The notes: generated by a model from the sequence alone, not told the origin. 64,000 nucleotides of DNA from Pseudomonadota bacterium (GCA_021792365.1 JAJYUT010000006.1:186001-250000); one strand, 5' to 3'; counted from the first letter of the stretch, positions 18,434 to 28,196 are shown. A program made the numbers and translations.

Positions 18434-21400
18434 ACCGGTTCTTCATCGACCGGCCGGTCTTCGCGTCGGTCATTTCGATCGTCATCGTCCTGGTCGGCCT
18501 GGTGACGATGCAGATTCTGCCGATCTCGCAATACCCGCAGCTCACGCCGCCGCAGATCGTGGTCAGTGCGACCTATCCCGGTGCCAGCGCAGAGACGATC
18601 GCCCAGACCGTCGCCGCGCCACTGGAGCAGGAGATCAACGGCGTCGAGGGCATGATCTACATGCAATCCTCGAACTCGAGCAGCGGGGCGATGCAAATCA
18701 GCGTCACGTTCGATCAGGGGACCGATCCGGACCAGGCGACGATCGACGTCAACAACCGGGTGCAGCGCGCCGTCTCCAGCCTGCCGGAGGAGGTGACCCG
18801 GCTCGGTGTCACGGTGTCCGAGCGTTCGACATCGATTCTATGCCTGGTCGCGATGTATGCCGAGGGCGGCCGGTTCGATACCACCTATGTCGCCAACTAT
18901 GCCCTTCTCAACGTGATCGACGACCTCAAGCGCATCCCCGGCATCGGCGATGCGTCCCTGCTTGGCGAGCGCGACTATGCCATGCGGATCTGGCTGCGCC
19001 CGGACAAGCTGGCGCGCTATGGCCTGACGCCGAGCGACGTCGCAGCGGCGATCCGCGAGCAGAACGCGCAATTCGCCGTCGGCCGGTTCGGCGACGAGCC
19101 GAACGACGAGTCGCTCGCTTTCACCTACTCCGCCACCACACAGGGTCGGCTGCCGGACGCGGCGGCGTTCGGGAACGTCATTCTGCGCTCGAGCGAGAAC
19201 GCCGCGACGCTGCGGGTCAGGGACGTCGCACGCGTGGAGCTCGGCTCCGCCAGCTACGCGGTGGATAGCAGGCTCAACGGCAACCCCGCGGTGCCGATCG
19301 CGATCTACCTGCAAACTGGAGCCAATGCCCTCGACGCGATCGCGGCGGTGCGGAGCCGGATGGACGAGCTGCAGGCGAACTTCCCAGAGGGCATCCGATA
19401 CGAGGTTCCCTACGACACCACCAAGTTTATCCAGGTGTCGATCGAGGAGGTCATCCACACCTTCATCGAGGCGATCATCCTGGTGGTGGCCGTGGTGTTC
19501 CTTTTCCTCCAGAACGTCCGGGCGACGCTGATTCCCATCGTCGCGGTGCCGATCTCGATTATCGGCACGTTCGCCGGCATGTATGCGCTGGGTTTCTCGA
19601 TCAACCTGCTGACCTTGTTCGGGCTGGTGCTGGCGATCGGCATCGTGGTGGACGATGCCATTGTCGTGCTGGAAAACGTCGAGCGCATCATGGCGAGCGA
19701 AGGGCTTTCCCCGCGCGAAGCGGCCATCAAGGCGATGGGTGAAGTTACCGGTCCGGTCATCGCGATCGTCCTGGTGCTCTGTGCGGTCTTCATCCCGGTC
19801 GCATTCATGGGCGGCCTAGCGGGCGAGATGTACAAGCAATTCGCCGTCACGATCGCGATGTCCGTCGCGATCTCCGGCCTGGTGGCCCTCACCCTAACGC
19901 CGGCATTGTGTGCCCTGGTCCTCAAGCCCGGCGCCCATGAACGCGCCCTGCCTTTCCGCTATTTCAACCGGTTTTTCGAGGCGGCAACGATCCGCTACGT
20001 GTCCGGCGTGCACTACATGGCGCGACGCTTCACCATGGCGTTGGCGATCTTCGCCGTGGTCCTGGTGGGCACGGGATTGCTGTTCCGCGCCGTCCCCGGA
20101 TCGCTGGTGCCAGAGGAGGACCAGGGCATCCTGTTCGGAGTCGCGGTCCTACCGCCGGCCGCCTCGCTCGACCGGACCATTGCCGCGATGGATGAGGCGG
20201 CGACCAACCTCGCCCAGCATCCGGCGGTGCAGAATGTCTTCGCCGTTTCCGGCTTCGATCTGCTGTCCGGCGGCAGCAAGACCAGCGCCGGCACCGCCTT
20301 CGTCACTTTGGAGGACTGGGAGGAGCGCGACACGCCGGAGCTCGATGCCCGCAACCTGGCCGGCCCGTTTGCCGGAATGAATGCCGGGGTCCGGGACGCG
20401 ATGATGCTGTTCTTCAATCCGCCGCCCATCCAGGGCCTGAGCACGACCGGCGGGTTTGAGCTCTACGTTCAGGACCGGACAGGCGGCGGCATTCCGTCGC
20501 TGACCGCGGCCACGGCGCAGTTGATCGAAGCCGCGTCGCAGCGTCCGGAGCTCACGGCGGTGCGCACCACGTTCGACCCGAACGTCCCGCAATACCGACT
20601 GGACCTCAACCGCGACATGGCGAAGGCGCTGCAGGTTCCGATCAATTCCGTGTTTGAGGCGATGCAGAGCACGTTCGGCAGCCTTTATGTCAATGACTTC
20701 ACACTCTATGGCCGCAACTACCGGGTCAACCTGCAATCCGAAGCGGCCTTCCGCCAGGCGCCGAAAGATCTGAAACAGGTATTTGTGCGCGCGGAGACGG
20801 GCAGCATGGTGCCCCTCAGTGCGCTGGTGACCGTCGAGCGCGTGGTCGGCCCTGACCATTGGAGCGGTTCAATGCGTTCAGCGCGGCGAAAGTGACCGGT
20901 AGCCCGGCGGCAGGCTACACTTCAGGCGAGGCGATCGCCGTGATGGAGGAAGTAGCGCGGCAGGCCCTGCCGCAAGGGATGCAAATCGCCTGGACCGGCT
21001 CGGCTTATCAGGAACTCCAGGCCAGCGGGACCGGCCCGCAGGCCATGATTTTCGGCATCATCATGGTGTTCCTGATCCTGGCAGCGCAGTACGAGCGGTG
21101 GAGCCTGCCGCTGGCCGTCATCCTCGCCGTCCCGTTTGCGATCGCCGGCGCGCTGCTGGCGGTCCTGCTGCGTGGCCTGACCAACGACGTCTATTTCCAG
21201 ATCGGCATGGTCACCCTCATCGGTCTGGCCGCCAAGAACGCAATCCTGATCGTCGAATTCGCGGTGCTGAAGCGCGAGGAAGGCATGGACGCGCTCTCCG
21301 CCGCCATAGAGGCGGCGCGGCTCCGCTTCCGTCCGATCGTGATGACCTCCCTCGCCTTCATCCTGGGAGTCGTCCCGCTGGCGATCAGCACGGGAGCCGG

Positions 21401-21566
21401 ATCGGCCAGTCGGCATTCGATCGGGACCGGCGTGATCGGCGGCATGCTGGCCGCCACCTTCATAGCCACGTTCTTCATTCCCATGTTCTACCGAGTCATC
21501 GCAGGGCGTGCCCCTCGACGGGCGGCGCCCTCTGGCGATACGCCCGATAAAACGCCTTTGGCGTAA
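18430..21566 (+). pseudogene. RND multidrug efflux permease (AcrB/MexB-like), frameshifted
   Basis: Encodes an HAE-1 type proton-driven pump: [20 protein letters not shown] at the start, [16 protein letters not shown], then [23 protein letters not shown] with the Asp pair of the TM4 proton relay. The first frame ends at 20895 after [17 protein letters not shown]. The true continuation, [23 protein letters not shown], is in the next frame from about 20859 and runs to 21566. It includes [28 protein letters not shown] and [16 protein letters not shown]. One missing base around 20857-20861 (CATTGG where CATTTGG would restore frame) explains it. Joined, the two parts give about 1044 aa, the normal size. 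The gene is broken unless this is a sequencing error. Confidence 0.85.
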
Positions 21567-21635
21567 GTCCATCGAGTGCTGCACCGTAACGGGATCGTTG
21601 AAGCCAGAGTCGGCGAATGATGTATTGCCGGAGCC

Positions 21636-21826
21636 CTATGCGGCGCCGACGGGTGTCTCGCCATGCTCCGCAATGATGGCCTTGAAGGCACTCATCGGCG
21701 CGAACAAGGCGCGCTGCAGCTTGCCAATCTTGCTGCTGTCCACCACCAAGTAGTTTTCGCGGGCGAGCGCCAGCGCGCCAGCGCGCTGATGAGGGCGGCA
21801 ATGCGCTTGGCGTTGCGGGCGCTCAT
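21636..21826 (-). pseudogene. DeoR-family regulator remnant (copy 2, internal deletion)
   Basis: From ATG 21826 the frame reads MSARNAKRIAALIS, the same first 14 residues as the fragment at 16561-16806. It then breaks at a GCGCGC-rich junction near 21785. In another frame the sequence continues as ALARENYLVVDSSKIGKLQRA ... FAPMSAFKAIIAEH to a stop at 21636. ENYLVVDSSKIGK resembles the VLADSSKFGR strand of the C-terminal effector domain in DeoR regulators. The middle of the gene, including the helix-turn-helix, is deleted. It lies directly downstream of the decarboxylase on the same strand, so an intact decarboxylase-deoR pair probably existed. Confidence 0.6.
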
Positions 21827-22033
21827 GGGATCGGGGCTTTCGGAGCCGAAGGCCCGTTCGTAACACCCAAGCCCCAGGCTTGCTAGTCTAGCGCCGCTCG
21901 CCCTGGACAGTGCGCCAGGCATCGATGATCGCGGCGGCCGAGCGGTCCGCATCCTCCTCCCCCGTGGCGCACGAGGTGACCGAGAGGCGCATGACCCACA
22001 GCCCTTGCCACTCGGCGCCCGCGGCGAAGCAGG
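21785..22033. repeat. Direct repeat B (~249 bp), partner of 16765-17007
   Basis: Second copy of the duplicated segment. Here the decarboxylase side continues into the complete gene, while the regulator side is truncated; copy A is the reverse. The distance between copies is about 5.0 kb and contains the RND operon. Recombination between the two would excise that operon. Confidence 0.85.
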
Positions 22034-23339
22034 TGCCGTCCGCCTGGATCTGCTCGATTACCCGCCTGGTCATAAGATCGTCGTCGCCGAACCGCGCGAC
22101 CACCTGATTCAGCACGAGGTCGTTCAGCACGCGGATCCCCGCTTCCGCGCCCAGCAGGCCAGCGAGGCGCCGCGCGATCCGGCAGTGATGCCTGACTAGC
22201 TCCGCGATCCCTTGCCGGCCGAGCGCGCGGATCATCGCCCAGGTCGCGAAGCCGCGCGCGCGGCGGGACAATTCGGGGACGTAGTGGGACGGATTGCGCT
22301 CGTCGCCGGTCACTGCAGGCAGATAGCTCGCGGTGATGGCCATGGCGCGCCGATGGGCTGCGGAATCGCGCACGATGGCGTAGCCGCAATCGTAGGGAAC
22401 CTGCAGCCATTTGTGCCCGTCTGTCGCCCATGAATCCGCCTTGTCCACACCGGCCGCGAGCGGCGCCGTGTCCGGGCAGGCGCGGGCCCACAGGCCGAAC
22501 GCGCCGTCGACATGCACCCAGGCATTCCGGCCGCGCGCGATCGTTGCGATCTCTCCGACCCCGTCGAAAGCGCCGGTATTGATATGGCCGGCCTGGGCGA
22601 TCACGATGGTCGGATCGTCGCCGGCGTTCATGGCCGCCTCGAACGCGCCCAGCTTCATTCGGCCCATCGCGTCGGCGGGGACTCGGATGACGCGATCGTA
22701 GCCGAGGCCCAGAAGCTGAAGCGCGGAGAAGACCGAGGCGTGCGCCTCCGCGCCGATGATGACCCGGATCGGTGGAGCGCCAAACAACCCCTTCGCTTCC
22801 ACGTCCCAGCCGACGCGCTGCAACAGCGCACCGCGCGCGGCGGCGAGACAGGTCAGATTCGCCAGAGTCGCGCCGGTCGCGAAGCCGACCGACGACTCCC
22901 GGGGCAGGTCGAGCAGTTCCAGCAGCCAAGTGGCGGCGGCTTCTTCGCAGGCGGCGGCAGCGGGAGTCACCGTATGGCCACCGCAATTCTGGCCCCAGGC
23001 GCTGGTCAGCCAGTCGGCGGCGACGCCCACCGGATGCGAGGCGCCCATGACCCATCCGAAGAATCGCGGGCCCGTCATGATGGCGAGCCCCGGATCGGCC
23101 AAGGCGGCCAATTCGTCGATGACGGCAAGGCCGCCCTTGCCCCGCTCCGGCAAGTGCGCCGCAAACAGGCGCCTCATCTCGGCGAAGCCATTCACCGGTC
23201 GTTGCGGGCGCTCATCCAAGGATCGCCGGAAGGCAATGGCGATCTTGGCGGCGCGCCGGAGCATCAGTTCGTGACCGGCATCCCAGAAGCCAGCTGATTG
23301 CCCCGCCTGGATTTCGCCGTCCGCTGCTGCATCGTCCAT
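21888..23339 (-). CDS. PLP-dependent group II decarboxylase (aromatic-L-amino-acid decarboxylase-like)
   Basis: A 483-aa fold-type I PLP enzyme that should decarboxylate an amino acid to the amine. GGHTVTPAAAACEEAAATWLLELL is typical of the N-terminal half. GFATGATLANLTCLAAAR is the phosphate-binding region, His200 (AEAHASVFSALQLLG) the ring-stacking residue, Asp278 (HVDGAFGLWA) the pyridine-N contact, and Lys310 (ATDGHKWLQVPYDCGY) the Schiff-base lysine. All key residues are present, so the enzyme is probably active. Substrate is not evident; related bacterial proteins act on tryptophan, DOPA or glutamate. It is divergent from the SARP-like regulator, 299 bp apart. Its last 47 codons are duplicated at 16862-17005. 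Confidence 0.88.
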   Translation of the reverse strand: MDDAAADGEIQAGQSAGFWDAGHELMLRRAAKIAIAFRRSLDERPQRPVNGFAEMRRLFAAHLPERGKGGLAVIDELAALADPGLAIMTGPRFFGWVMGASHPVGVAADWLTSAWGQNCGGHTVTPAAAACEEAAATWLLELLDLPRESSVGFATGATLANLTCLAAARGALLQRVGWDVEAKGLFGAPPIRVIIGAEAHASVFSALQLLGLGYDRVIRVPADAMGRMKLGAFEAAMNAGDDPTIVIAQAGHINTGAFDGVGEIATIARGRNAWVHVDGAFGLWARACPDTAPLAAGVDKADSWATDGHKWLQVPYDCGYAIVRDSAAHRRAMAITASYLPAVTGDERNPSHYVPELSRRARGFATWAMIRALGRQGIAELVRHHCRIARRLAGLLGAEAGIRVLNDLVLNQVVARFGDDDLMTRRVIEQIQADGTCFAAGAEWQGLWVMRLSVTSCATGEEDADRSAAAIIDAWRTVQGERR

Positions 23340-23638
23340 TGCCGGCCTCTCCCGTCTGGGCCGTTTGAGCGATGCGGCCCGCTACGTTCTGATAGAAGGC
23401 AAGTCTCAGAACGGACGCCTTCCGCCATCAAAGTCCGATCAAATCGGACGGCGCGGCACTACGAACGCTGCCGCGACGCTCTCCTTCGAAAAAGGTAAGA
23501 CAAGCTGCCGCATTCAGGTTTCCCAAGGTAAATTGAAAGACTGTGACGCACATCCCACATATATTGGGGAAGTCAAAACTTTTCTAGGATTCTTGCCCGA
23601 ACAGGAGTATGAGGAGCGCCCAGTTGTGGAGGTGGCCC
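23340..23638. promoter_or_regulatory. Divergent promoter region between decarboxylase and SARP-like regulator
   Basis: 299 bp with a clearly AT-richer part at about 23540-23600 (CACATATATTGGGGAAGTCAAAACTTTTC), unlike the coding DNA on both sides; this is likely where the regulator promoter lies. A strong GGAGG sits seven bases before the regulator ATG at 23639. No clean inverted repeat was found. Confidence 0.4.
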
Positions 23639-25672
23639 ATGGCTCTTATCGAACTGACCTTGCTTGGTGGATTTTCCCTTCGTCGGGCCGACAAAAGGGA
23701 TGTCCGGCTGCCCACGCGCAAGACCGAGGCCCTGCTGGCATTCCTCGCCTGCCATCCAGGAGAGAAGCAGCCGCGCGACCGACTGACGGCCCTGCTGTGG
23801 GGGGATCGCAGCGACCGCCAGGCCCGTCATAGCTTGAGCCAGACTCTTCTCTCGATCCGGCGGGAACTCGGCGAGGCCGATTCCCTGCTGCTGGTTGAAC
23901 GCGAGACGGTCGCCTTGCGCGCCGAAGCCGTCAACTGCGACGTGACCGAGTTCCGCTATCTCGCCGGCACGGCTGGAAGCTGGCGTGCGGCCCTCGATCT
24001 CTATCGCGGCGTGTTCCTCGACGGCTTCAGCCTGCGCGAGCCGGGGTTCGAGGATTGGCTGGTCGAGGAACGGGCGCGGTTGCAGGGGCAGGCGTTCGAT
24101 ACGTTCCTCGCCTTAGCCGACGCGCAGCTCGCCGCCGGCGATTGGAGCGACGCCATCTCCACCCTGAACAACGCGATCCGATTCGATCCCCTGGCGGAAG
24201 AAGCCTATCGGCGTCTCATGAGCCTGCAGATCGAGCATGGCTTCTGCAACGACGCGATCCGGAACTATCGCTTCCTGGCGGAAGCGTTGCGGCGCGAGCT
24301 GAAGACCCAGCCGGACCCGTCGACGACGGCAATCTACCAGCGCGCCACCGCGCGCCCGCAACAGCCGCAACTGCAGGTCGTGTCCGAGGCCGCGGCGCCG
24401 AGAGAACCGGCGCCAGCGGAGGAATCCGGAGCGCCTCATCGGGAACCAGCCGGCCCGCGGCGGGCCTCGGTCGCGATCATGCCCTTCATCGATCTCGATG
24501 CGGGAATGGAAGGCAAAGTGCCGCTGGCGCGCGGCCTGACGCACGACGTGATCACACGCTTGGCCAAGCTACGGAGCCTGTTCGTCATCGCGCAGGGCAC
24601 CATCTTTGCGCTCGCCGACAAGGGCATCGGCGCCGAGGAGGCGGGCCGACTGCTCAACGTGGACTACGTGGTGTCCGGGACGATCCGGAACCAGGACGGC
24701 CAGGTGATCGCCACGATCGAGCTGGTCGAGACGCGCTGCGCCCGCATCGTCTGGGCCGAAACGATCGAGCGCAAGGTGAACGATTCGCTCTCCATCGAGG
24801 ACGAGATCGTCAATCAGGTGGTGAGCTCGGTGGCCGCCGAGATCGAGCTGTCGGAGCGCAACCGCGCCATCCTCAAGCCGCCCGGTTCGCTCGATGCTTG
24901 GGAGGCCCTGCATTGCGGCTTCTGGCATATGTATCGCTTCAACGAGGCGGACAACGAGCGGGCGAAACGGTTCTTCAAGCTCGCGGTGCGCCTGGATCCG
25001 ACGATGGCGCGGGCCCATGCCGGGCTCTGCTTCACCCATTTCCAGAACGCCTTCCTGCTGCGGCCGAGCGAACGCCAGCAGGAGATCGCGCGCGCCTATG
25101 AGGCGGCGTGCGACGCGCTGATCGCCGACGACCGCGACCCGGCGGCCCATTGGGCGATGGGACGCGCCCTCTGGCTGCGCGGCGAGCACGACCAGTCCGT
25201 GCGCGAGCTCGGCGACGCGGTGGATCTCAGCCCGAACTTCGCGCTAGCGCAATACACGCTGTCCTTCGTCCATTGCCAGTCGGGCGATGCGGCGGCGGCG
25301 ATCCGTTATGCGGACCTGTCTCACAATCTCAGCCCCTATGATCCCATGACCTTCGCGATGCTCGGGTCCAAGGCCCTCGCCTATGCGAGGCTTGGCCGGT
25401 TCAACGAAGCGGCGGAATGGGGGATCAAGGCAACCTTGCGCCCCAACGCCCACTCGCATGTCGTGGCGATTGCCGCCGAGTGCCTGGCCCTGGCGGGCCG
25501 CGGCGACGACGCGCGCGCATTCTCAGCGCGCGTTCACCATGCGCGGCCGGACTATTCAATTGAGGATTTCCTGGGCGCTTTCCACTTCTCTCAGGCGGAC
25601 GCGATGATGTTCCGGCGCGCTGCACGAGATGCCGGAATCTTCCAGCCCGGGAAGCTGCTGCGCTCGGCCTAG
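23639..25672 (+). CDS. SARP-like transcriptional activator: winged helix, BTAD, TolB-like and TPR domains
   Basis: A 677-aa cytoplasmic regulator. I use ATG 23639 because GTGGAGG precedes it; a longer start at 23609 has no such site. Residues ~1-95 are an OmpR-type winged helix as in AfsR/DnrI proteins (ELTLLGGFSLRRADKRDVRLP, then SLSQTLLSIRRELGE). Residues ~95-235 form the bacterial transcriptional activation domain (YRGVFLDGFSLREPGFEDWL, LAEEAYRRLMSLQIEHG). After a proline-rich linker, residues ~285-400 resemble the TolB-like domain (VAIMPFIDLDAGMEG, LNVDYVVSGTIRNQDGQV), followed by tetratricopeptide-like helices to the end. Proteobacterial proteins of this build usually regulate adjacent genes; the oxygenase operon and the decarboxylase are candidates. 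It ends 3 bp from the convergent SDR gene. Confidence 0.85.
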   Translation: MALIELTLLGGFSLRRADKRDVRLPTRKTEALLAFLACHPGEKQPRDRLTALLWGDRSDRQARHSLSQTLLSIRRELGEADSLLLVERETVALRAEAVNCDVTEFRYLAGTAGSWRAALDLYRGVFLDGFSLREPGFEDWLVEERARLQGQAFDTFLALADAQLAAGDWSDAISTLNNAIRFDPLAEEAYRRLMSLQIEHGFCNDAIRNYRFLAEALRRELKTQPDPSTTAIYQRATARPQQPQLQVVSEAAAPREPAPAEESGAPHREPAGPRRASVAIMPFIDLDAGMEGKVPLARGLTHDVITRLAKLRSLFVIAQGTIFALADKGIGAEEAGRLLNVDYVVSGTIRNQDGQVIATIELVETRCARIVWAETIERKVNDSLSIEDEIVNQVVSSVAAEIELSERNRAILKPPGSLDAWEALHCGFWHMYRFNEADNERAKRFFKLAVRLDPTMARAHAGLCFTHFQNAFLLRPSERQQEIARAYEAACDALIADDRDPAAHWAMGRALWLRGEHDQSVRELGDAVDLSPNFALAQYTLSFVHCQSGDAAAAIRYADLSHNLSPYDPMTFAMLGSKALAYARLGRFNEAAEWGIKATLRPNAHSHVVAIAAECLALAGRGDDARAFSARVHHARPDYSIEDFLGAFHFSQADAMMFRRAARDAGIFQPGKLLRSA

Positions 25673-25675
25673 AGC

Positions 25676-26470
25676 CTATTCGCCGATCACGCCGGCGACG
25701 TTCTGGTCGTAGTCCACCAGCGCGCCGGTCATGACGCCGGATTGCGGGCTGAGCATGTAGGTGGCGAGGATCGCCAACTGGTCCGGCTTCACAAGCTGGC
25801 CCATTGGCGCGCTCGCCTCTGCCTTCTGCAGCCAGTCGTCCGGGGCATCGTGACACTTCTTCTGGATGTCGTGCTCCGCGGGCGTGTCCATCCAGCCCGG
25901 CAGGACGGCGTTGCAGCGGATCCGCTTGGACTTGTATGCCGCAGCCACGTTCTTGGTCATTGTCGCCAGCGCCCCTTTCGAAGACGAATAGGGCGTAAGG
26001 AACGACTGCCCGGCGTGGGCCGACATCGAGAGGATGTTCACGATCGAGCCGGGCGCACCGGCATCCAGCAGACGCCGCACCACGCCCTGCATCAGCAGGA
26101 AGGGGCCGCGCACATTGGTATTGAAAATCAGATCGAACAGCTCCGGCGCCGTGTCGATCAAGGTGCCGCGCGCCGAGGTGGCGGCCGCGTTGACCAGGCC
26201 ATTGACCGTGCCGAAGCGGTCGCTGGCGGCGGCCACGATCCGGCCGCAATCCTCCACCTTGCTCACATCGGCCTGCACGAAGATGGCATCGACGCCGAGC
26301 GTCTTCAGTTGATCGACCGCGCGTGCCCCCTTCTCCGCGGTACGGCCGGCGATCGCAATGGATTTACAGCCTTCCTCCGCGAGCTGTCGCGCGATGGCGA
26401 AGCCGATGCCCTGTGCGCCGCCGGTGATGATGACCTTGGTGTTCTGGTTGCGCGTGTTCGCGTCGAGCAT
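25676..26470 (-). CDS. Short-chain dehydrogenase/reductase
   Basis: A 264-aa classical SDR. The nucleotide loop is VIITGGAQGIGFAIARQL (TGxxxGxG), followed by DVSKVEDC, NAAAT, a Ser in ILSMSAHAG and the catalytic YxxxK as YSSSK, then GWMDTPAEHD. I chose ATG 26470, preceded by AGGA in a suitable position; a longer upstream frame lacks family similarity. It is divergent from the MocD-like gene, 301 bp apart, and probably acts on an alcohol or ketone made by that operon. The C-terminal VDYDQNVAGVIGE replaces the usual DGG ending seen in many SDRs. Substrate unknown. Confidence 0.87.
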   Translation of the reverse strand: MLDANTRNQNTKVIITGGAQGIGFAIARQLAEEGCKSIAIAGRTAEKGARAVDQLKTLGVDAIFVQADVSKVEDCGRIVAAASDRFGTVNGLVNAAATSARGTLIDTAPELFDLIFNTNVRGPFLLMQGVVRRLLDAGAPGSIVNILSMSAHAGQSFLTPYSSSKGALATMTKNVAAAYKSKRIRCNAVLPGWMDTPAEHDIQKKCHDAPDDWLQKAEASAPMGQLVKPDQLAILATYMLSPQSGVMTGALVDYDQNVAGVIGE

Positions 26471-26771
26471 TGTCCTGACCTTTCGAAGCCGGGTGGCGGT
26501 GTGGCCATGATGCCAGCCGATAATAGGCATCGATCCGAAGGGACGTGAAGCCCGGAGGGGTAAACCGGCTCCGGGGCCTGACCGCTGCGGCATACGCCGT
26601 TCAGGCAGCAAGCCGCCCTGATCAAAACCCATCAGGACGGAGGCTTGGATTGAAGGGTTTTGAGGCCTTATATCTGTCGTGAATTGAGTCAATCCGCGTT
26701 GGAGACTAGCTTCGTTTGCATCCGGCGGCCGTCCTGGGCGGCCCAACGAGACATCCGGGAGAGACGACGAT
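26471..26771. promoter_or_regulatory. Divergent control region of SDR and MocD-like operon
   Basis: 301 bp without a gene. Two symmetric elements stand out: CCTGAT at 26617-26622 paired with ATCAGG at 26631-26636 (8-bp spacer), and a perfect 11-bp palindrome, ATTGAGTCAAT, at 26683-26693. The second is next to the AT-rich CTTATATCTG stretch, a plausible promoter core. The palindrome lies about 80 bp before the MocD-like start and could be an operator. The regulator is unknown. Confidence 0.4.
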
Positions 26772-27854
26772 ATGCCGTTGCGCGATTACAGCTTGATCGG
26801 ACCGGAGGCGGAGAAGGCTGTCCAGAAGGGATTGGCGGCGGGCGCATGGTACCGGCCGGATATTCCGCGCTGGCAGATGAAGGACCTGATGCAGCGGCGC
26901 GACGGCCCCGCCATCCGCGATACCATGCTGTGGATCGCGCTGTTCATCCTTTCCGGCGCGGGGGGATTCTATTTCTGGGGTACGTGGTGGTGCGTGCCGT
27001 TCTTGTTCTGCTACGGCGTGCTATACGGCTCATCGACCGACAGCCGCTGGCATGAATGCGGCCACGGCACGGCGTTCAAGACCCGGTGGATGAACGACGC
27101 CGTCTACCACATCGCCTCCTTCATGATCATGCGAGAGCCGGTGATCTGGCGCTGGAGCCATGCGCGGCACCATACCAACACCATCATCGTCGGCCGCGAT
27201 CCGGAGATCGTCGCCACGCGGCCGCCCAACCTGTTCCAAATATACCTCTATTTCTTCGGCATCACCACCGTTCCGAAGGCGCTGCAAAAAATGGCGATCC
27301 ACGCCATGGGGCGGCTGACGGAGGAAGAGAAGACCTTTGTGCCGGAATCGGAATGGAGCAAGGCATATGTGATCGCGCGAATTCACCTGGGGATCCATGC
27401 GCTTCCCTTCGCGCTCGCGATCCATTTCGGCTCGTGGCTGCCGCTCATGTATTTCGGCGTCCTGCCAACCATGTACGGTGCCTGGCTCGGGGTCTATTTC
27501 GGCCTGACACAGCATGCGGGTCTGGCGGAGGATGTGCTCGACCACCGGCTCAATTCCCGAACGGTGCACATGAACCCGATCTTCCGCTTCGTCTATTGGA
27601 ACATGAACTATCACATCGAGCATCACATCTTTCCGATGGTGCCGTACCACGCCTTGCCGAAACTGCATGCGATCATGGCGCCGGACCTGCCCAAGCCGTA
27701 TCCCGGCACGATTGCCGCTTACCGGGACATCATCGGGGCCCTGCTCCGACAGCGGACTGACCCGGCCTGGACCATCGAGCCGGAGTTGCCGGCCTTGGCG
27801 AAACCCTGTCAGCCGGCCGTGCCGGGCAATGCGACTCCGGCACCGGCGGCGTGA
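26772..27854 (+). CDS. MocD-like membrane di-iron fatty acid desaturase/hydroxylase
   Basis: A 360-aa integral membrane oxygenase of the desaturase/AlkB-like superfamily. The three histidine boxes are intact: HECGH at residues 94-98, HARHH at 130-134 and HIEHH at 281-285. Hydrophobic segments at ~51-85 and ~205-245 frame them. It begins a tight operon with a Rieske ferredoxin and a ferredoxin reductase, which deliver electrons from NAD(P)H, the same trio as MocD-MocE-MocF of rhizopine catabolism in Sinorhizobium. In that pathway the trio is thought to act on a methyl ether of an inosamine. Here other moc genes are missing, so the substrate may differ. The last ~40 residues are a proline/alanine-rich tail. 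Confidence 0.88.
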   Translation: MPLRDYSLIGPEAEKAVQKGLAAGAWYRPDIPRWQMKDLMQRRDGPAIRDTMLWIALFILSGAGGFYFWGTWWCVPFLFCYGVLYGSSTDSRWHECGHGTAFKTRWMNDAVYHIASFMIMREPVIWRWSHARHHTNTIIVGRDPEIVATRPPNLFQIYLYFFGITTVPKALQKMAIHAMGRLTEEEKTFVPESEWSKAYVIARIHLGIHALPFALAIHFGSWLPLMYFGVLPTMYGAWLGVYFGLTQHAGLAEDVLDHRLNSRTVHMNPIFRFVYWNMNYHIEHHIFPMVPYHALPKLHAIMAPDLPKPYPGTIAAYRDIIGALLRQRTDPAWTIEPELPALAKPCQPAVPGNATPAPAA

Positions 27855-27878
27855 CCCTCAGCCTTGGGGAACAGCCCT

Positions 27879-28196
27879 ATGAGCAGCAATTGGATCGAAG
27901 CCTGCGCGGCCGACGCGATCGAGCAGGAGGATGTCATCCGCTTCGATCACGGCGGGCGCACCTTTGCCATCTATCGCAGCGCCGAGGACGACTACTTCGC
28001 CACCGACGGACTCTGCACCCACGAGCAGGTGCATCTGGCCGACGGGCTGGTGATGGACGACATCATCGAGTGCCCCATGCATAACGGGCGCTTCAATTAC
28101 CGGACCGGCGAGGCGAAAGGAGCGCCGGTCTGCGTGAACCTGCAGACCTATCCGGTGAAGGTTGAAGCCGGCAAGGTCTTGGTCCAGCTCGACTGA
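27879..28196 (+). CDS. MocE-like Rieske 2Fe-2S ferredoxin
   Basis: A 105-aa soluble Rieske protein that passes single electrons from the reductase encoded next to the membrane di-iron enzyme upstream. The cluster ligands are plain: Cys46-x-His48 (CTH) and Cys65-x2-His68 (CPMH), 17 residues apart as in bacterial Rieske ferredoxins. The end (VCVNLQTYPVKVEAGKVLVQL) is the usual last strand pair. I chose ATG 27879, with GGGGAA upstream; a TTG 15 bases earlier is possible. It lies 24 bp after the MocD-like gene and 5 bp before the reductase, so translation is probably coupled. Confidence 0.9.
   Translation: MSSNWIEACAADAIEQEDVIRFDHGGRTFAIYRSAEDDYFATDGLCTHEQVHLADGLVMDDIIECPMHNGRFNYRTGEAKGAPVCVNLQTYPVKVEAGKVLVQLD

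Noticed and set aside
20851-20870. Programmed frameshift in the RND permease
   Set aside because: No slippery heptamer or downstream structure is visible, and related pumps are read in one frame; a simple deletion explains it.
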